30,965 bases of DNA from Chloroflexota bacterium. Its GTDB lineage: Bacteria > Chloroflexota > Chloroflexia > Thermomicrobiales > JADLAZ01. Under the pieces are notes generated by a model, which did no database searches, was not told where the DNA came from, and saw nothing but the letters and a program-made list of their open reading frames with translations. Position 1 is the first letter of the stretch. Each line of letters opens with the position of its first letter. This document shows, in pieces, positions 24,448 to 30,965 of the stretch. The DNA is taken from positions 1 to 30,965 of the forward strand of contig JADLAZ010000089.1 in assembly GCA_020849725.1 (NCBI GenBank), read 5' to 3'. A program made the translations under genes and the position numbers.

Positions 24448-25422
24448 TCACTTCAGGCTGGCTTCGATCTCGCCCACCATCGACGCGACCGTACCGATCC
24501 CACCACTGGCGAGATACCATGTGTCCGGGTCGAGATACGCGATCTTGTTGTTCATGGCGGCCTTGGTCCTGGCCATCAGTTCATTGTCGAGCACCTGCTT
24601 CGCCGGCTGAGCCGTCTGGCCGACTGCCCGGTCGCGATCGATCACGTAGAGGATGTCCGGGTTCTTTTCCTGAATGAACTCGAACGAGATCGCGTTGCCG
24701 TGCGTGGCCTCCTGGATGTCAGTCACTACCGGCGGAACCCCCAGCACATCGTGAATGAGGCCGAAGCGCGAGCCAGGCCCGAACGCGGTCACCTCGCCGC
24801 CGGTCGAGAGAATGATCAACGCCTTCCGATTGCCAACGGCGGCGGCGGCCTTGGTGCGCGCGATGGCGGCATCGATGGCGGCCAACCGGCTCTTCACCTC
24901 GTCGTCCTTGCCGAAGATGAGCCCCAGATTCGTGGCGGTGGTCTTGAAGCTCGGGATGAAGTTCTTCTGATCGATCGTGGCGTCGATCGTCGGCGCGATC
25001 TTGGACAGCTCCTTGTAGGCCGGCGCTGACCGGCTGGCGACAATGATCAGATCGGGCTTGAGGGAGTTGATCTTCTCGTAGTCAGGCTCGAAGAGCGAGC
25101 CGGCGTTGGCGTACTCGGCCCCTTTGTACTTGGCCAGAAAGCCTGGCAGGTTGGCCTGTGGCACGGCAGCGACCGGCACGCCGAGCTTGTCGAGCGTGTC
25201 GAGAACACTGTAGTCAAAGACGACGACCTTCTTTGGGTTCCGAGCGACGGTCGTCTCACCCTGGGCATGGGAAATCGTCACCTTGTCGGCCGTGGCAGCC
25301 GTCGGGGCGGTGGTCGCGGCCGCCGGCGCGGTCGTGGCCACCGGCGTCGCCGGCCCACTACACGCGGCGAGCGCCGCGCCAATCAGGAGAAGCATCACCA
25401 GCTGCGACGAGAGCCTCTTCAT
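24448..25422 (-). CDS. yclQ: Siderophore-binding lipoprotein (YclQ-like)
   Basis: This 324-residue periplasmic-binding-type lipoprotein (class III, TroA-like fold) delivers an iron chelate to the permeases. The signal peptide MKRLSSQLVMLLLIGAALA ends in lipobox LAAC, and an Ala/Thr-rich linker follows. The mature part begins with ITISHAQGET-like wording (VTISHAQGETTVARNPKKVV) and VFDYSVLDTLDKLGV, then INSLKPDLIIVASRSAP. The C-terminal lobe contains KNPDILYVIDRDRAVGQ. This matches the YclQ/CeuE/FatB group, known for catecholate siderophores such as petrobactin. ATG 25422 gives a proper signal peptide, whereas the longer frame would not. It is the first gene of the importer operon and has a recognisable promoter about 60-90 bp upstream. 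Confidence 0.93.
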   Translation of the reverse strand: MKRLSSQLVMLLLIGAALAACSGPATPVATTAPAAATTAPTAATADKVTISHAQGETTVARNPKKVVVFDYSVLDTLDKLGVPVAAVPQANLPGFLAKYKGAEYANAGSLFEPDYEKINSLKPDLIIVASRSAPAYKELSKIAPTIDATIDQKNFIPSFKTTATNLGLIFGKDDEVKSRLAAIDAAIARTKAAAAVGNRKALIILSTGGEVTAFGPGSRFGLIHDVLGVPPVVTDIQEATHGNAISFEFIQEKNPDILYVIDRDRAVGQTAQPAKQVLDNELMARTKAAMNNKIAYLDPDTWYLASGGIGTVASMVGEIEASLK

Positions 25423-25485
25423 GTCCGGATCTTGCCTTTCTGCTGACCGCTGGGCGGAAAGCACACTAGCCAAATGCCGGGACTT

Positions 25486-25514
25486 ATACTAGACTTACGT
25501 CATCGGTTAGTCAA
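25486..25514 (-). promoter_or_regulatory. Sigma70-like promoter for the siderophore importer operon
   Basis: Reading the minus strand, TTGACT (25514-25509) and TAGTAT (25491-25486) are separated by exactly 17 bp. Both boxes differ from the consensus in only one or two positions. Transcription would start near 25479, leaving a leader of about 57 nt before the binding-protein gene. This short region is clearly AT-richer than its surroundings. Confidence 0.65.
25492..25512. promoter_or_regulatory. Imperfect dyad in the promoter spacer, candidate iron-repressor operator
   Basis: GACTTACG-tcat-CGGTTAGTC is an imperfect 21-bp inverted repeat that fills the spacer between the -35 and -10 boxes. An operator there would block RNA polymerase, as Fur- and DtxR/IdeR-type repressors do at iron genes. 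It does not closely match the textbook Fur or IdeR box, so the regulator is open. Confidence 0.4.
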
Positions 25515-25698
25515 GAGTAATCTGGCTGGCCGTTGGGGTGATCATGGCAAGCTCATCCGGGATGCCGGCCCCAGTGTGGGTGATCGTCAGGCCGGTCGAG
25601 AACGGCCCCAGCGGATGGAGGGGGTGGCAGGCGGTGAGAGGTCATGGTCAGGGGCGGCACGGTCGGCGGCGCGCTATCCGGTCTTCAAGGAGAGGGGA

Positions 25699-26529
25699 GT
25701 GAAGGTGACCACAACACGCCATGAGCAACATCGGGTGCGGTATGACCTCAAGGTCCGCGTGCTTCAGGTGCGCCGCGTCGAGCGCCCCACGCCACGCCTG
25801 GTCCGCGTGACGCTCGGCGGGCCTGATCTGGCCGGCTTTCAGTGCGCTGGGCCTGCCGATCATGTGAAAGTCTTCTTCCCGGCGCCGGGGGAGCAGCAGC
25901 CGGTGCTGCCGACGATGAGCCGAGACGGCATCCAGCCGCCAGTGAACGGTGAGCGCCCGACGGCCCGCGACTACACGCCGCGCCGCTTCGACCCGGTGAC
26001 CGGCGAGCTCGATATCGACATCGTGCTGCACGGCGATGGTCCCGCTTCAGCCTGGGCGATGCGCGCCGCCCCCGGCCAACAGCTGGGCGTGGCCGGGCCA
26101 CGTGGTTCCCATCTCGTCACCCCGGACTTTGACTGGTATCTGCTGGCTGGTGATGAGACGGCGCTGCCGACGATCAGCCGCTGGCTGGAGAGACTGCCGT
26201 CAGGCGTCCCTGCGACCGTCATCGTCGAGGTCGCTGACGCGGCCGACGAGCAGCCGTTGCCCACCCAGGCGTCGATCACCATGATCTGGCTGCACCGGCA
26301 GGACGCGGCGCCGGGCACGACCGAGCTGCTCGATCAGGCGCTTCGCGCGGTGGTTCTGCCACCCGGCGAGGGCTATGTTTGGGTCGCTGGCGAAGCCAGG
26401 ACGCTGCGGCCGATTCGGCGCTACCTGCTCCAGGAGCGTGGGTTGAACTCGGATTGGGTGAGCGTCGATGGCTACTGGAAGCGCGGCGTCGCCAATCTCG
26501 ACCACCATGCCCCTGATACCGACGACTGA
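25699..26529 (+). CDS. Siderophore-interacting protein (FAD-dependent ferric-siderophore reductase, SIP/ViuB type)
   Basis: This 276-residue cytosolic flavoprotein reduces the imported ferric siderophore to release Fe(II). The N-terminal FAD-binding domain has TPRLVRVTLGGPDLAGF, then DHVKVFFPAP and the flavin motif RDYTPRRFDP (about residues 90-99). HGDGPASAWAMRAAPGQQLG and VAGPRGS follow. The C-terminal SIP domain has WYLLAGDETALPTISRWLE, then VWVAGEARTLRPIRRYL and VDGYWKRGVANLDHH, all typical of the family. I chose GTG 25699 because AGGAGAGGGG lies just upstream. The frame stays open to 25474, but that part is non-domain sequence. It is divergent from the importer operon, with a 276-bp shared upstream region holding the importer's promoter, so joint iron control is likely. 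A near-consensus TATACT on the plus strand (25485-25490) could serve it but has no clear -35. Confidence 0.92.
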   Translation: MKVTTTRHEQHRVRYDLKVRVLQVRRVERPTPRLVRVTLGGPDLAGFQCAGPADHVKVFFPAPGEQQPVLPTMSRDGIQPPVNGERPTARDYTPRRFDPVTGELDIDIVLHGDGPASAWAMRAAPGQQLGVAGPRGSHLVTPDFDWYLLAGDETALPTISRWLERLPSGVPATVIVEVADAADEQPLPTQASITMIWLHRQDAAPGTTELLDQALRAVVLPPGEGYVWVAGEARTLRPIRRYLLQERGLNSDWVSVDGYWKRGVANLDHHAPDTDD

Positions 26530-26552
26530 GCGCACCGTCGATACCAGTGCTT

Positions 26553-26570
26553 TCGCCAGGGGGCTGGCGA
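26553..26570. terminator. Stem-loop between convergent genes
   Basis: The perfect 7-bp stem TCGCCAG/CTGGCGA with a GGGG loop lies in the 45-bp gap between the convergent SIP and DUF4230 genes, right behind both stops. It could serve both directions. There is no T-run, so it would be an atypical rho-independent site. Confidence 0.4.
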
Positions 26571-26574
26571 CCGG

Positions 26575-27387
26575 CTACTGCCGTCCCTCGGCTGGTGGCG
26601 GACATGCCACGGCGCCGGCGTCGTCAAAGACGACGCGCTCGAAGCCGACGAGCGCCAGCATCTGACTGACGGCACGCTGCGAGTCGGCAGTGGCCCGGCG
26701 CAGGATGCCGTCTTGACAGGCACTGTCGACGATCTTCGCCGCGCCGGCCTTCTGCGCCTCCAGCACCAGCGTCGTGTCCGGACGGGTGAATAGGCCGGTC
26801 TGGTGGTCGTAGACCTGCGTCCGGCGCTCGTCTAGCGCAGTCGTGAGGATCTCCGCCGGCGGCAGTCGCACGGCTACCTGGCGGCCGTCCTCGGACACGA
26901 CGATGTCCTTGGCCTGCAGCTTCGTCAGGTCGATGCCGGCCACTACCGCGCCGTGGACGATCACCAGCAGCCGCTGGCCGCCAAAGCCGAGTACGCCCCC
27001 CGGCCGCTCGACCGTGACAACCGTCTCGACCGTGTACGACGTCGTCTCCAGCCGGCTGAGCTGCTGGATCTGGCGCACCAGCGTCGCGCCGGTGATGATC
27101 TTGGGGGTCGGGGTCGGCGTGGGCGTCGGGGTCAGGGTGGCGGTCGCGGTGGGCGTGGCGGTCGGTGGAGTCGTCGGCGGTGCCGTTGGCGTGCGCGTGA
27201 CGGTGCTGCCAGGTGTCGACGTCGGCAGCATCGCCACCGGCGTCGTGCTGCTGAGCGCGACTCCGACGGCGACGCCGGCCAGGAGCAGCGCCAGACTGCC
27301 GGCTGCCACCACCAGCCAGCGCCACCAGCCGCCCCCCGCGGGCTGCCGGCCCGGTCCCGACCGCCCGTTGCCGCGCCGGTCGTCCAT
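26575..27387 (-). CDS. DUF4230-domain membrane-anchored protein
   Basis: This 270-residue protein begins with a basic cytoplasmic tail, then one membrane segment (about 24-45, LVVAAGSLALLLAGVAVGVAL). A Thr/Pro-rich linker (about 50-95, many TPT repeats) follows, and then a DUF4230 domain. The domain contains ITGATLVRQIQQLSRLETTS and YTVETVVTV, then LLVIVHGAVVAGIDLTKL and VRLPPAEILTTALDERRTQV. Such proteins are probably exported and held at the cell surface, with the linker spanning the wall. Their function is not known to me. ATG 27387 is preceded by AGAGAGG about 10 nt upstream. The Thr-Pro linker is encoded by a repetitive GC-rich stretch (gtcggggtcggcgtgggcgt) and may vary in length between strains. 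It converges with the SIP gene. Confidence 0.85.
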   Translation of the reverse strand: MDDRRGNGRSGPGRQPAGGGWWRWLVVAAGSLALLLAGVAVGVALSSTTPVAMLPTSTPGSTVTRTPTAPPTTPPTATPTATATLTPTPTPTPTPKIITGATLVRQIQQLSRLETTSYTVETVVTVERPGGVLGFGGQRLLVIVHGAVVAGIDLTKLQAKDIVVSEDGRQVAVRLPPAEILTTALDERRTQVYDHQTGLFTRPDTTLVLEAQKAGAAKIVDSACQDGILRRATADSQRAVSQMLALVGFERVVFDDAGAVACPPPAEGRQ

Positions 27388-27672
27388 CGTCGCATTCCTC
27401 TCTCGCGGCCGCACGGCCAGATTGTGTGCGGTAGCTCGCGCGGGTCTCGATGGCGCGCTGCCAGCGAGCCAGCCACGCCCGCGCCTGGGCGACATCTCGT
27501 CACCATGTACGAGAACGAATCGCGCGGGGATGTAGCGGCATGTCGGCCACTATCGATGGTAGCCGACGACCGGTTCGACCGGATGTCAGGTGGTCGCTCG
27601 CGCGTGACCAGCCAGACTGCTATAGTCCCGCCAGTCACGCGCCATCGACGACCGTGAGTGGGAGGCGCCCCG

Positions 27673-28446
27673 GTGTACGAAGGGATGATCGCCGAAACGA
27701 CCGTCATTCGCGGCCATGGCGACGACGATATCGCTACTTATTACGGCAGGCCACTCGGAGCCGGCCCCGTCCCGGGCGTCGTCGTGATCCATCACCGGCC
27801 GGGCTGGGACGAGTGGACGCGCGAGGTCGTGCGCAAGTTTGCCCAGCACGGCTATGCCGCCATCAGCCCGCACCTGTATTCGCGACTGGGACCCGGCAGC
27901 CCGGATGATCTCGCCACCCGCGCCCGTGCCGACGGGGGCGTCACGGACGATCAGGTCGTCGGCGACGTGGCGGGGGCGATGCGCTTCCTGCGCGCCCAGC
28001 CCTATGCCAGCGGCAAGGTCGGCGTCATCGGCTTTTGCTCCGGTGGCCGGCATGCCTACCTGGCGGCCTGCCGCCTCCCGACCCTCGACGCGGCCGTCGA
28101 CTGCTGGGGCGGCGGCGTGATTGTCGACGATCCGGCTCAACTATCCGACCAACGACCGGTGCCGGTCATCGACTTGACGCCTGCGCTGGACTGTCCGCTG
28201 CTTGGCATCTTCGGCAATGAGGACCGTAACCCCGATATCGATCAGGTCAACCGCACTGAGGCGGTGCTGCGGCGGCACGGCAAGACCTACGAGTTTCACC
28301 GCTACGACGGCGCCGGCCACGGCTTCTTTGCGGTGGACCGGCCCGGCTACCGGCCGGTGCAGGCGACCGACGCCTGGGGCGGAGTTTTCGCCTTCTACGA
28401 GCGATACCTTCGCGCAACCAGCGCCGACGCGGCAGCAGCCTCCTGA
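27673..28446 (+). CDS. Dienelactone hydrolase family protein
   Basis: This 257-residue alpha/beta hydrolase of the dienelactone hydrolase family cleaves lactones or esters. The strand-turn VVVIHHRPGWDEWTREVVR sits near residues 38-56. The nucleophile motif is VIGFCSGGRHAY (Cys, about residue 119). The acid residue is likely the Asp in IFGNEDRNPD, and the His is in GAGHGFFAVDRPGY, so the Cys-Asp-His triad is complete. I chose GTG 27673 because the protein then begins (M)YEGMIAETTVIRGH, the usual start of this subgroup, with GGGAGG 7 nt upstream; GTG 27658 is a poorer choice. The small DUF6295 gene begins 11 bp after its stop, so the two are probably co-transcribed. The substrate is unknown. 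The 285-bp gap before it holds no other gene that I can support. Confidence 0.9.
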   Translation: MYEGMIAETTVIRGHGDDDIATYYGRPLGAGPVPGVVVIHHRPGWDEWTREVVRKFAQHGYAAISPHLYSRLGPGSPDDLATRARADGGVTDDQVVGDVAGAMRFLRAQPYASGKVGVIGFCSGGRHAYLAACRLPTLDAAVDCWGGGVIVDDPAQLSDQRPVPVIDLTPALDCPLLGIFGNEDRNPDIDQVNRTEAVLRRHGKTYEFHRYDGAGHGFFAVDRPGYRPVQATDAWGGVFAFYERYLRATSADAAAAS

Positions 28447-28457
28447 GGAGCGACGCC

Positions 28458-28748
28458 ATGTGCAGCTACATTACTGAAAAGGCGGCCATCGTCGGCAGTG
28501 CGAAGGGTCCGGCCGGCTGGATGACGGTCGATACGGCGACCGTCTACTACGATCACCCCTATCACGCGCCGCTCGATCACAGCCTCAACATCGACTTCGT
28601 CCATGAGGCTGGGGGTGCGGCCACGCGGGTGGCCCTCGAGTTGAGCGCCGAGTCGGCGCGGGACCTGGCCCGGACGATCCTCGCTACCCTCGCGCAGGGC
28701 GAGGCTGCCCATGGCGCGGTGGCGGAGACATCGCGCAGCACGTCGTAG
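28458..28748 (+). CDS. Small DUF6295-type protein
   Basis: This 96-residue soluble protein starts MCSYITEKAAIVGSAKGPAG and continues WMTVDTATVYYDHPYHAPLD and HSLNIDFVHEAGG. It ends in a helix (SAESARDLARTILATLAQGE). I recognise the N-terminal MCSY, the central YDHPYHAPLDHSLNIDF and the final helix as the pattern of DUF6295; its function is unknown to me. The conserved Cys and the His-rich centre (DHPYHAPLDH) could bind a metal, but that is a guess. The ribosome binding site GAGGAG is about 7 nt before ATG 28458. The stop of the dienelactone hydrolase lies 11 bp upstream, making a two-gene operon and suggesting a linked role. Confidence 0.8.
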   Translation: MCSYITEKAAIVGSAKGPAGWMTVDTATVYYDHPYHAPLDHSLNIDFVHEAGGAATRVALELSAESARDLARTILATLAQGEAAHGAVAETSRSTS

Positions 28749-28786
28749 GCGCCACACGAGGGAGCGCGGGCAACCGCGGCGGGTTC

Positions 28787-30043
28787 TTATGGCTGGACGA
28801 AAGCGACGCTGCCGTTCTGGCCGCCGAAGCCGACGCCGTTTATCAGCGCCGCCCGCACCGGCCGGCGCAGCGCCGTCGTCGGCTGGCAGCCGACCGCGCA
28901 CGCCGGGTCCAGTTCGGTCAGGTTGATTGTCGGCGGAATCACGCCCTCGTGCACGGCCAACGTGGCCGCCAGCCCCGCCGCAGCGCCGGCCGCACCCATC
29001 AGATGGCCCAACATCGACTTCGGCGCGCTGACCACTAGCCGCTCGGCTGCCGCGCCGAAGGCGGCGCGGATGGCCGCCACCTCGGCCACGTCACCGACCG
29101 GCGTGGCGGTGGCGTGAGCGCAGATGAAGTCGATGTCGGCCGGCGTCAGGTTGGCATCGGCCATGGCGCGGGTCATCGCCAGCGCCGCGCCAGTGCCGTC
29201 GGGCGCCGGGTCGGTGATGTGGTAGGCGTCGGCGGTAGCCGCGCCGCCGGCCAGCAGCGCGTAGATGCGCGCCCCACGCCGGCGGGCGTGCTCAACCGTC
29301 TCCAGCACCAGCACCGCCGCGCCCTCGGCCATGACGAAGCCATCGCGGGCGCGGTCGAATGGGCGGCAGGCGCCGGCCGGATCGTCGTTGTTTGGTGATA
29401 GCGCGCGGGCGTTGGCGAAGCCGGTCACCGACAGCGGGTCAAGCGCCGCCTCGGTCGCACCAGCCAGCACCACCTCGGCATCACCATGCTGCAGCAGCCG
29501 CAGCGCCTGCAGAAAGGCATGCACGCCGGCCGCGCAGGCGGCGACGCCGGTGTAGACGGGGCCGCGCACACCGAGAGTGATCGACACCTGCGACGAGGCC
29601 ATGTTCGGTGCGAAGACCGGCACGGTCAGCGGACTAACGCGCCGCGGCCCCTTCGTCAGCATCACGGTCTGGTCGGCTACCAGCTCACCGATACCGCCGC
29701 CGCCATTGTTCATGACGACGCCGATCTGGTCGCGATTGGCGTCGTCGATGGTCAGGCCGGCATCGTCGACGGCCTGCCGCGCCGCGGCGATGGCGAACTG
29801 GGCGAAGCGGCCCATCCGGCGGGCGGCCTTGGCCTCCATGTAGTCGGCCGGATTGAAGCCCTTGACCTCACCGGCGATGCGCACGCTCAGCGCGCTGGCG
29901 TCGAAGTGGGTGATCGGTCCCACGCCGGAGCGACCGGCGACTAACCCGTCCCAGGTGGCCGCGGCCGTCAGCCCGAGCGGCGTGATTGCGCCGATGCCGG
30001 TGACGGCCACCGCTGGCCAGCGCTCACTCCCGGTCTTTGTCAC
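28787..30043 (-). CDS. fabF: Beta-ketoacyl synthase, FabF-like (KAS II)
   Basis: This 418-residue condensing enzyme joins an acyl group to malonyl-ACP. It has the FabF layout: VAVTGIGAITPLG at the start, nucleophile Cys in GVAACAAGVHAF (about residue 167), the first His in CAHATATPVGD and the second His in KSMLGHLMGAAGA. All three catalytic residues are present. The first-His motif departs from the usual HGTxTxxND (Ala for Gly, Gly for Asn), and the Cys context AACAAG differs from TACA(T/S)G. It could therefore be a specialised synthase rather than the housekeeping KAS II. It overlaps the preceding methyltransferase gene by 20 nt, so the two are co-translated. No acyl carrier protein or other fatty-acid gene is visible in the window; partners may lie beyond its right end. 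Confidence 0.88.
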   Translation of the reverse strand: MTKTGSERWPAVAVTGIGAITPLGLTAAATWDGLVAGRSGVGPITHFDASALSVRIAGEVKGFNPADYMEAKAARRMGRFAQFAIAAARQAVDDAGLTIDDANRDQIGVVMNNGGGGIGELVADQTVMLTKGPRRVSPLTVPVFAPNMASSQVSITLGVRGPVYTGVAACAAGVHAFLQALRLLQHGDAEVVLAGATEAALDPLSVTGFANARALSPNNDDPAGACRPFDRARDGFVMAEGAAVLVLETVEHARRRGARIYALLAGGAATADAYHITDPAPDGTGAALAMTRAMADANLTPADIDFICAHATATPVGDVAEVAAIRAAFGAAAERLVVSAPKSMLGHLMGAAGAAAGLAATLAVHEGVIPPTINLTELDPACAVGCQPTTALRRPVRAALINGVGFGGQNGSVAFVQP

Positions 30044-30869
30044 GCCGTGCCTCCGGCAGGTCCTCGCGCTCTGCCACCACTTGCAGCCAGCGCCGCGGCA
30101 CGATGGTCAGATTCATCGTCTCGAAGGCCAGCGCGGCGGCGCGGCGCAGCGCACTGGTGGCCTGCGCCACTGGCGCGCCCAGGTTCGTGCCCTCGGCGAA
30201 GTCGGGGAACTCGCTGATATCCTCGAAGCTTTCCAGCGGCATGTTGGCGATGCGCAACTCCAGGTGCCGCACCAGGAAGCCGAACTCCTCCAGCATTCGA
30301 TGGTACTGACCGGCAGTCAACTGACGGCGCGACTCGACACGCTCGCCGCGGACACGGGTGGCTTCGACCTGCTCGCTGCGGAGCAATTGGCGGGCCTTGA
30401 GCATCCAGTTGAGATAGAAGCGGCGAGTGCTGGCCGGCACAGCGCCCTCAAAGAAGGTCGTATTGAACGCGAAAACGCCACCAGGCTGCAGCATCTTGCG
30501 CACCGCCTGGAAGATGCCGATCTTGTCCTCGATCATGTGGAGCGAGTTGGCGCAGAAGACGGCATCGGCGCGGTCGATCAAGTGGGCGATGGCGCTGGCG
30601 TCGGCAGCCAGGTAGCTAATGCCGTGGTCGCCGTAGATCTGACGAGAGACCTCCAGCGCGCCGGCGTCATGGTCGACGGCGATGACCTTGCCTGGCGCGC
30701 CGCCGGCCTGGATGCAGTTGAGGATCGGCCGCAGCAGCGCGCCGGTGCCGCTGGCGATGTCGACGACGATCTGGCCCGGGCTGAGGTTGGCCAGCGCCAC
30801 CAGTTGCTCGTTGACGGCCTGGTAGAAATCGTGGCGCGTGAAATCCTCGTAGGGGTGCGCCTGGGTCAT
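30024..30869 (-). CDS. Class I SAM-dependent methyltransferase
   Basis: This 281-residue protein has the Rossmann-type AdoMet site: IVVDIASGTGALLRPIL (motif I, about residues 34-50), then VIAVDHDAGALEVSRQI with the acidic Asp (motif II), and ADAVFCANSLHMIED (motif IV region). A later part (FAFNTTFFEGAVPASTRRFY, then NWMLKARQLLRS) resembles small-molecule methyltransferases. ATG 30869 has GGAGG 5 nt upstream; the frame extends to 30920 without support. It overlaps the start of the FabF-like gene by 20 nt, suggesting a shared pathway such as lipid tailoring or a small polyketide, though this is inference. The 96 bp upstream to the window end hold nothing I recognise. Confidence 0.87.
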   Translation of the reverse strand: MTQAHPYEDFTRHDFYQAVNEQLVALANLSPGQIVVDIASGTGALLRPILNCIQAGGAPGKVIAVDHDAGALEVSRQIYGDHGISYLAADASAIAHLIDRADAVFCANSLHMIEDKIGIFQAVRKMLQPGGVFAFNTTFFEGAVPASTRRFYLNWMLKARQLLRSEQVEATRVRGERVESRRQLTAGQYHRMLEEFGFLVRHLELRIANMPLESFEDISEFPDFAEGTNLGAPVAQATSALRRAAALAFETMNLTIVPRRWLQVVAEREDLPEARRDKDRE

Positions 30870-30965
30870 GCCATCCTCCCTGGCCGCCGTCCGCGACCGG
30901 CTCGGCGCGCGGCGGCTCACCCGCGTTCGCCCTCGCTCCCACGCGCCAGCCGCGGCGAGCGCTCG

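Noticed and set aside
27100..27180. The gtcggggtcggcgtgggcgt stretch as a regulatory repeat
   Set aside because: It encodes the Thr-Pro linker of the DUF4230 protein in frame, which explains its periodicity.
27621..27626. TATAGT as a -10 box for the dienelactone hydrolase gene
   Set aside because: No acceptable -35 hexamer lies 16-18 bp upstream.

Overview
The window is about 31 kb of high-GC DNA (roughly 65-70% in most genes). Its gene content suggests a Chloroflexota bacterium, possibly near the Thermomicrobia or an uncultured class. This is inference: it rests on a large MalT-type LuxR regulator with an extra N-terminal domain, a MYEGM-type dienelactone hydrolase, and DUF4230 and DUF6295 proteins. 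I recognise no rRNA, tRNA, CRISPR array or classical transposase.

Layout. 1-841 (-): 5' part of an ACT-domain protein running off the window. 1062-8213 (+): phosphodiesterase/phosphatase, cupin, SDR, LuxR/MalT regulator and acyltransferase-3 membrane protein. 8274-8432 (-): broken Nudix gene. 8560-11492 (-): M24-fold enzyme and a lipoprotein solute-binding protein, separated by a composite repeat. 11621-12046 (+): DUF5519 protein. 12240-18904 (+): Type III-like restriction-modification locus (Res helicase-nuclease, GxxExxY protein, Mod methyltransferase). 19249-21659: EamA transporter (-) and iron-type alcohol dehydrogenase (+). 21741-25422 (-): complete siderophore ABC importer of the YclNOPQ type, divergent from a siderophore-interacting flavoprotein (25699-26529, +). 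26575-30869: DUF4230 membrane protein (-), dienelactone hydrolase and DUF6295 protein (+), then a methyltransferase overlapping a FabF-type ketosynthase (-).

The most striking feature is a family of long hairpin repeats confined to 12.0-20.3 kb. Each has two opposed arms built from a 9-nt period (cagattacn) and bounded by GATCCGCAG / CTGCGGATC. Eight copies are present. Five are intergenic around the restriction locus and beyond it, and two of these flank the GxxExxY gene. The other three lie inside the Mod reading frame. In those three, the right arm is read in the one frame that the consensus closes with TAA, and every such codon has become a sense codon. The Mod target-recognition region is also compositionally foreign (about 54% GC by hand count, against about 70% in its flanks). 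Together these point to a restriction locus that was built and diversified by recombination and colonised by a palindromic repeat that may be mobile. The GxxExxY protein, a predicted PD-(D/E)XK-fold nuclease, is a speculative partner of the repeat.

The iron locus is the clearest functional unit. It has a binding lipoprotein, two permeases and an ATPase, with a divergent flavoprotein likely to release iron from the imported chelate. A well-formed sigma70-like promoter precedes the importer, and an imperfect dyad fills its spacer.
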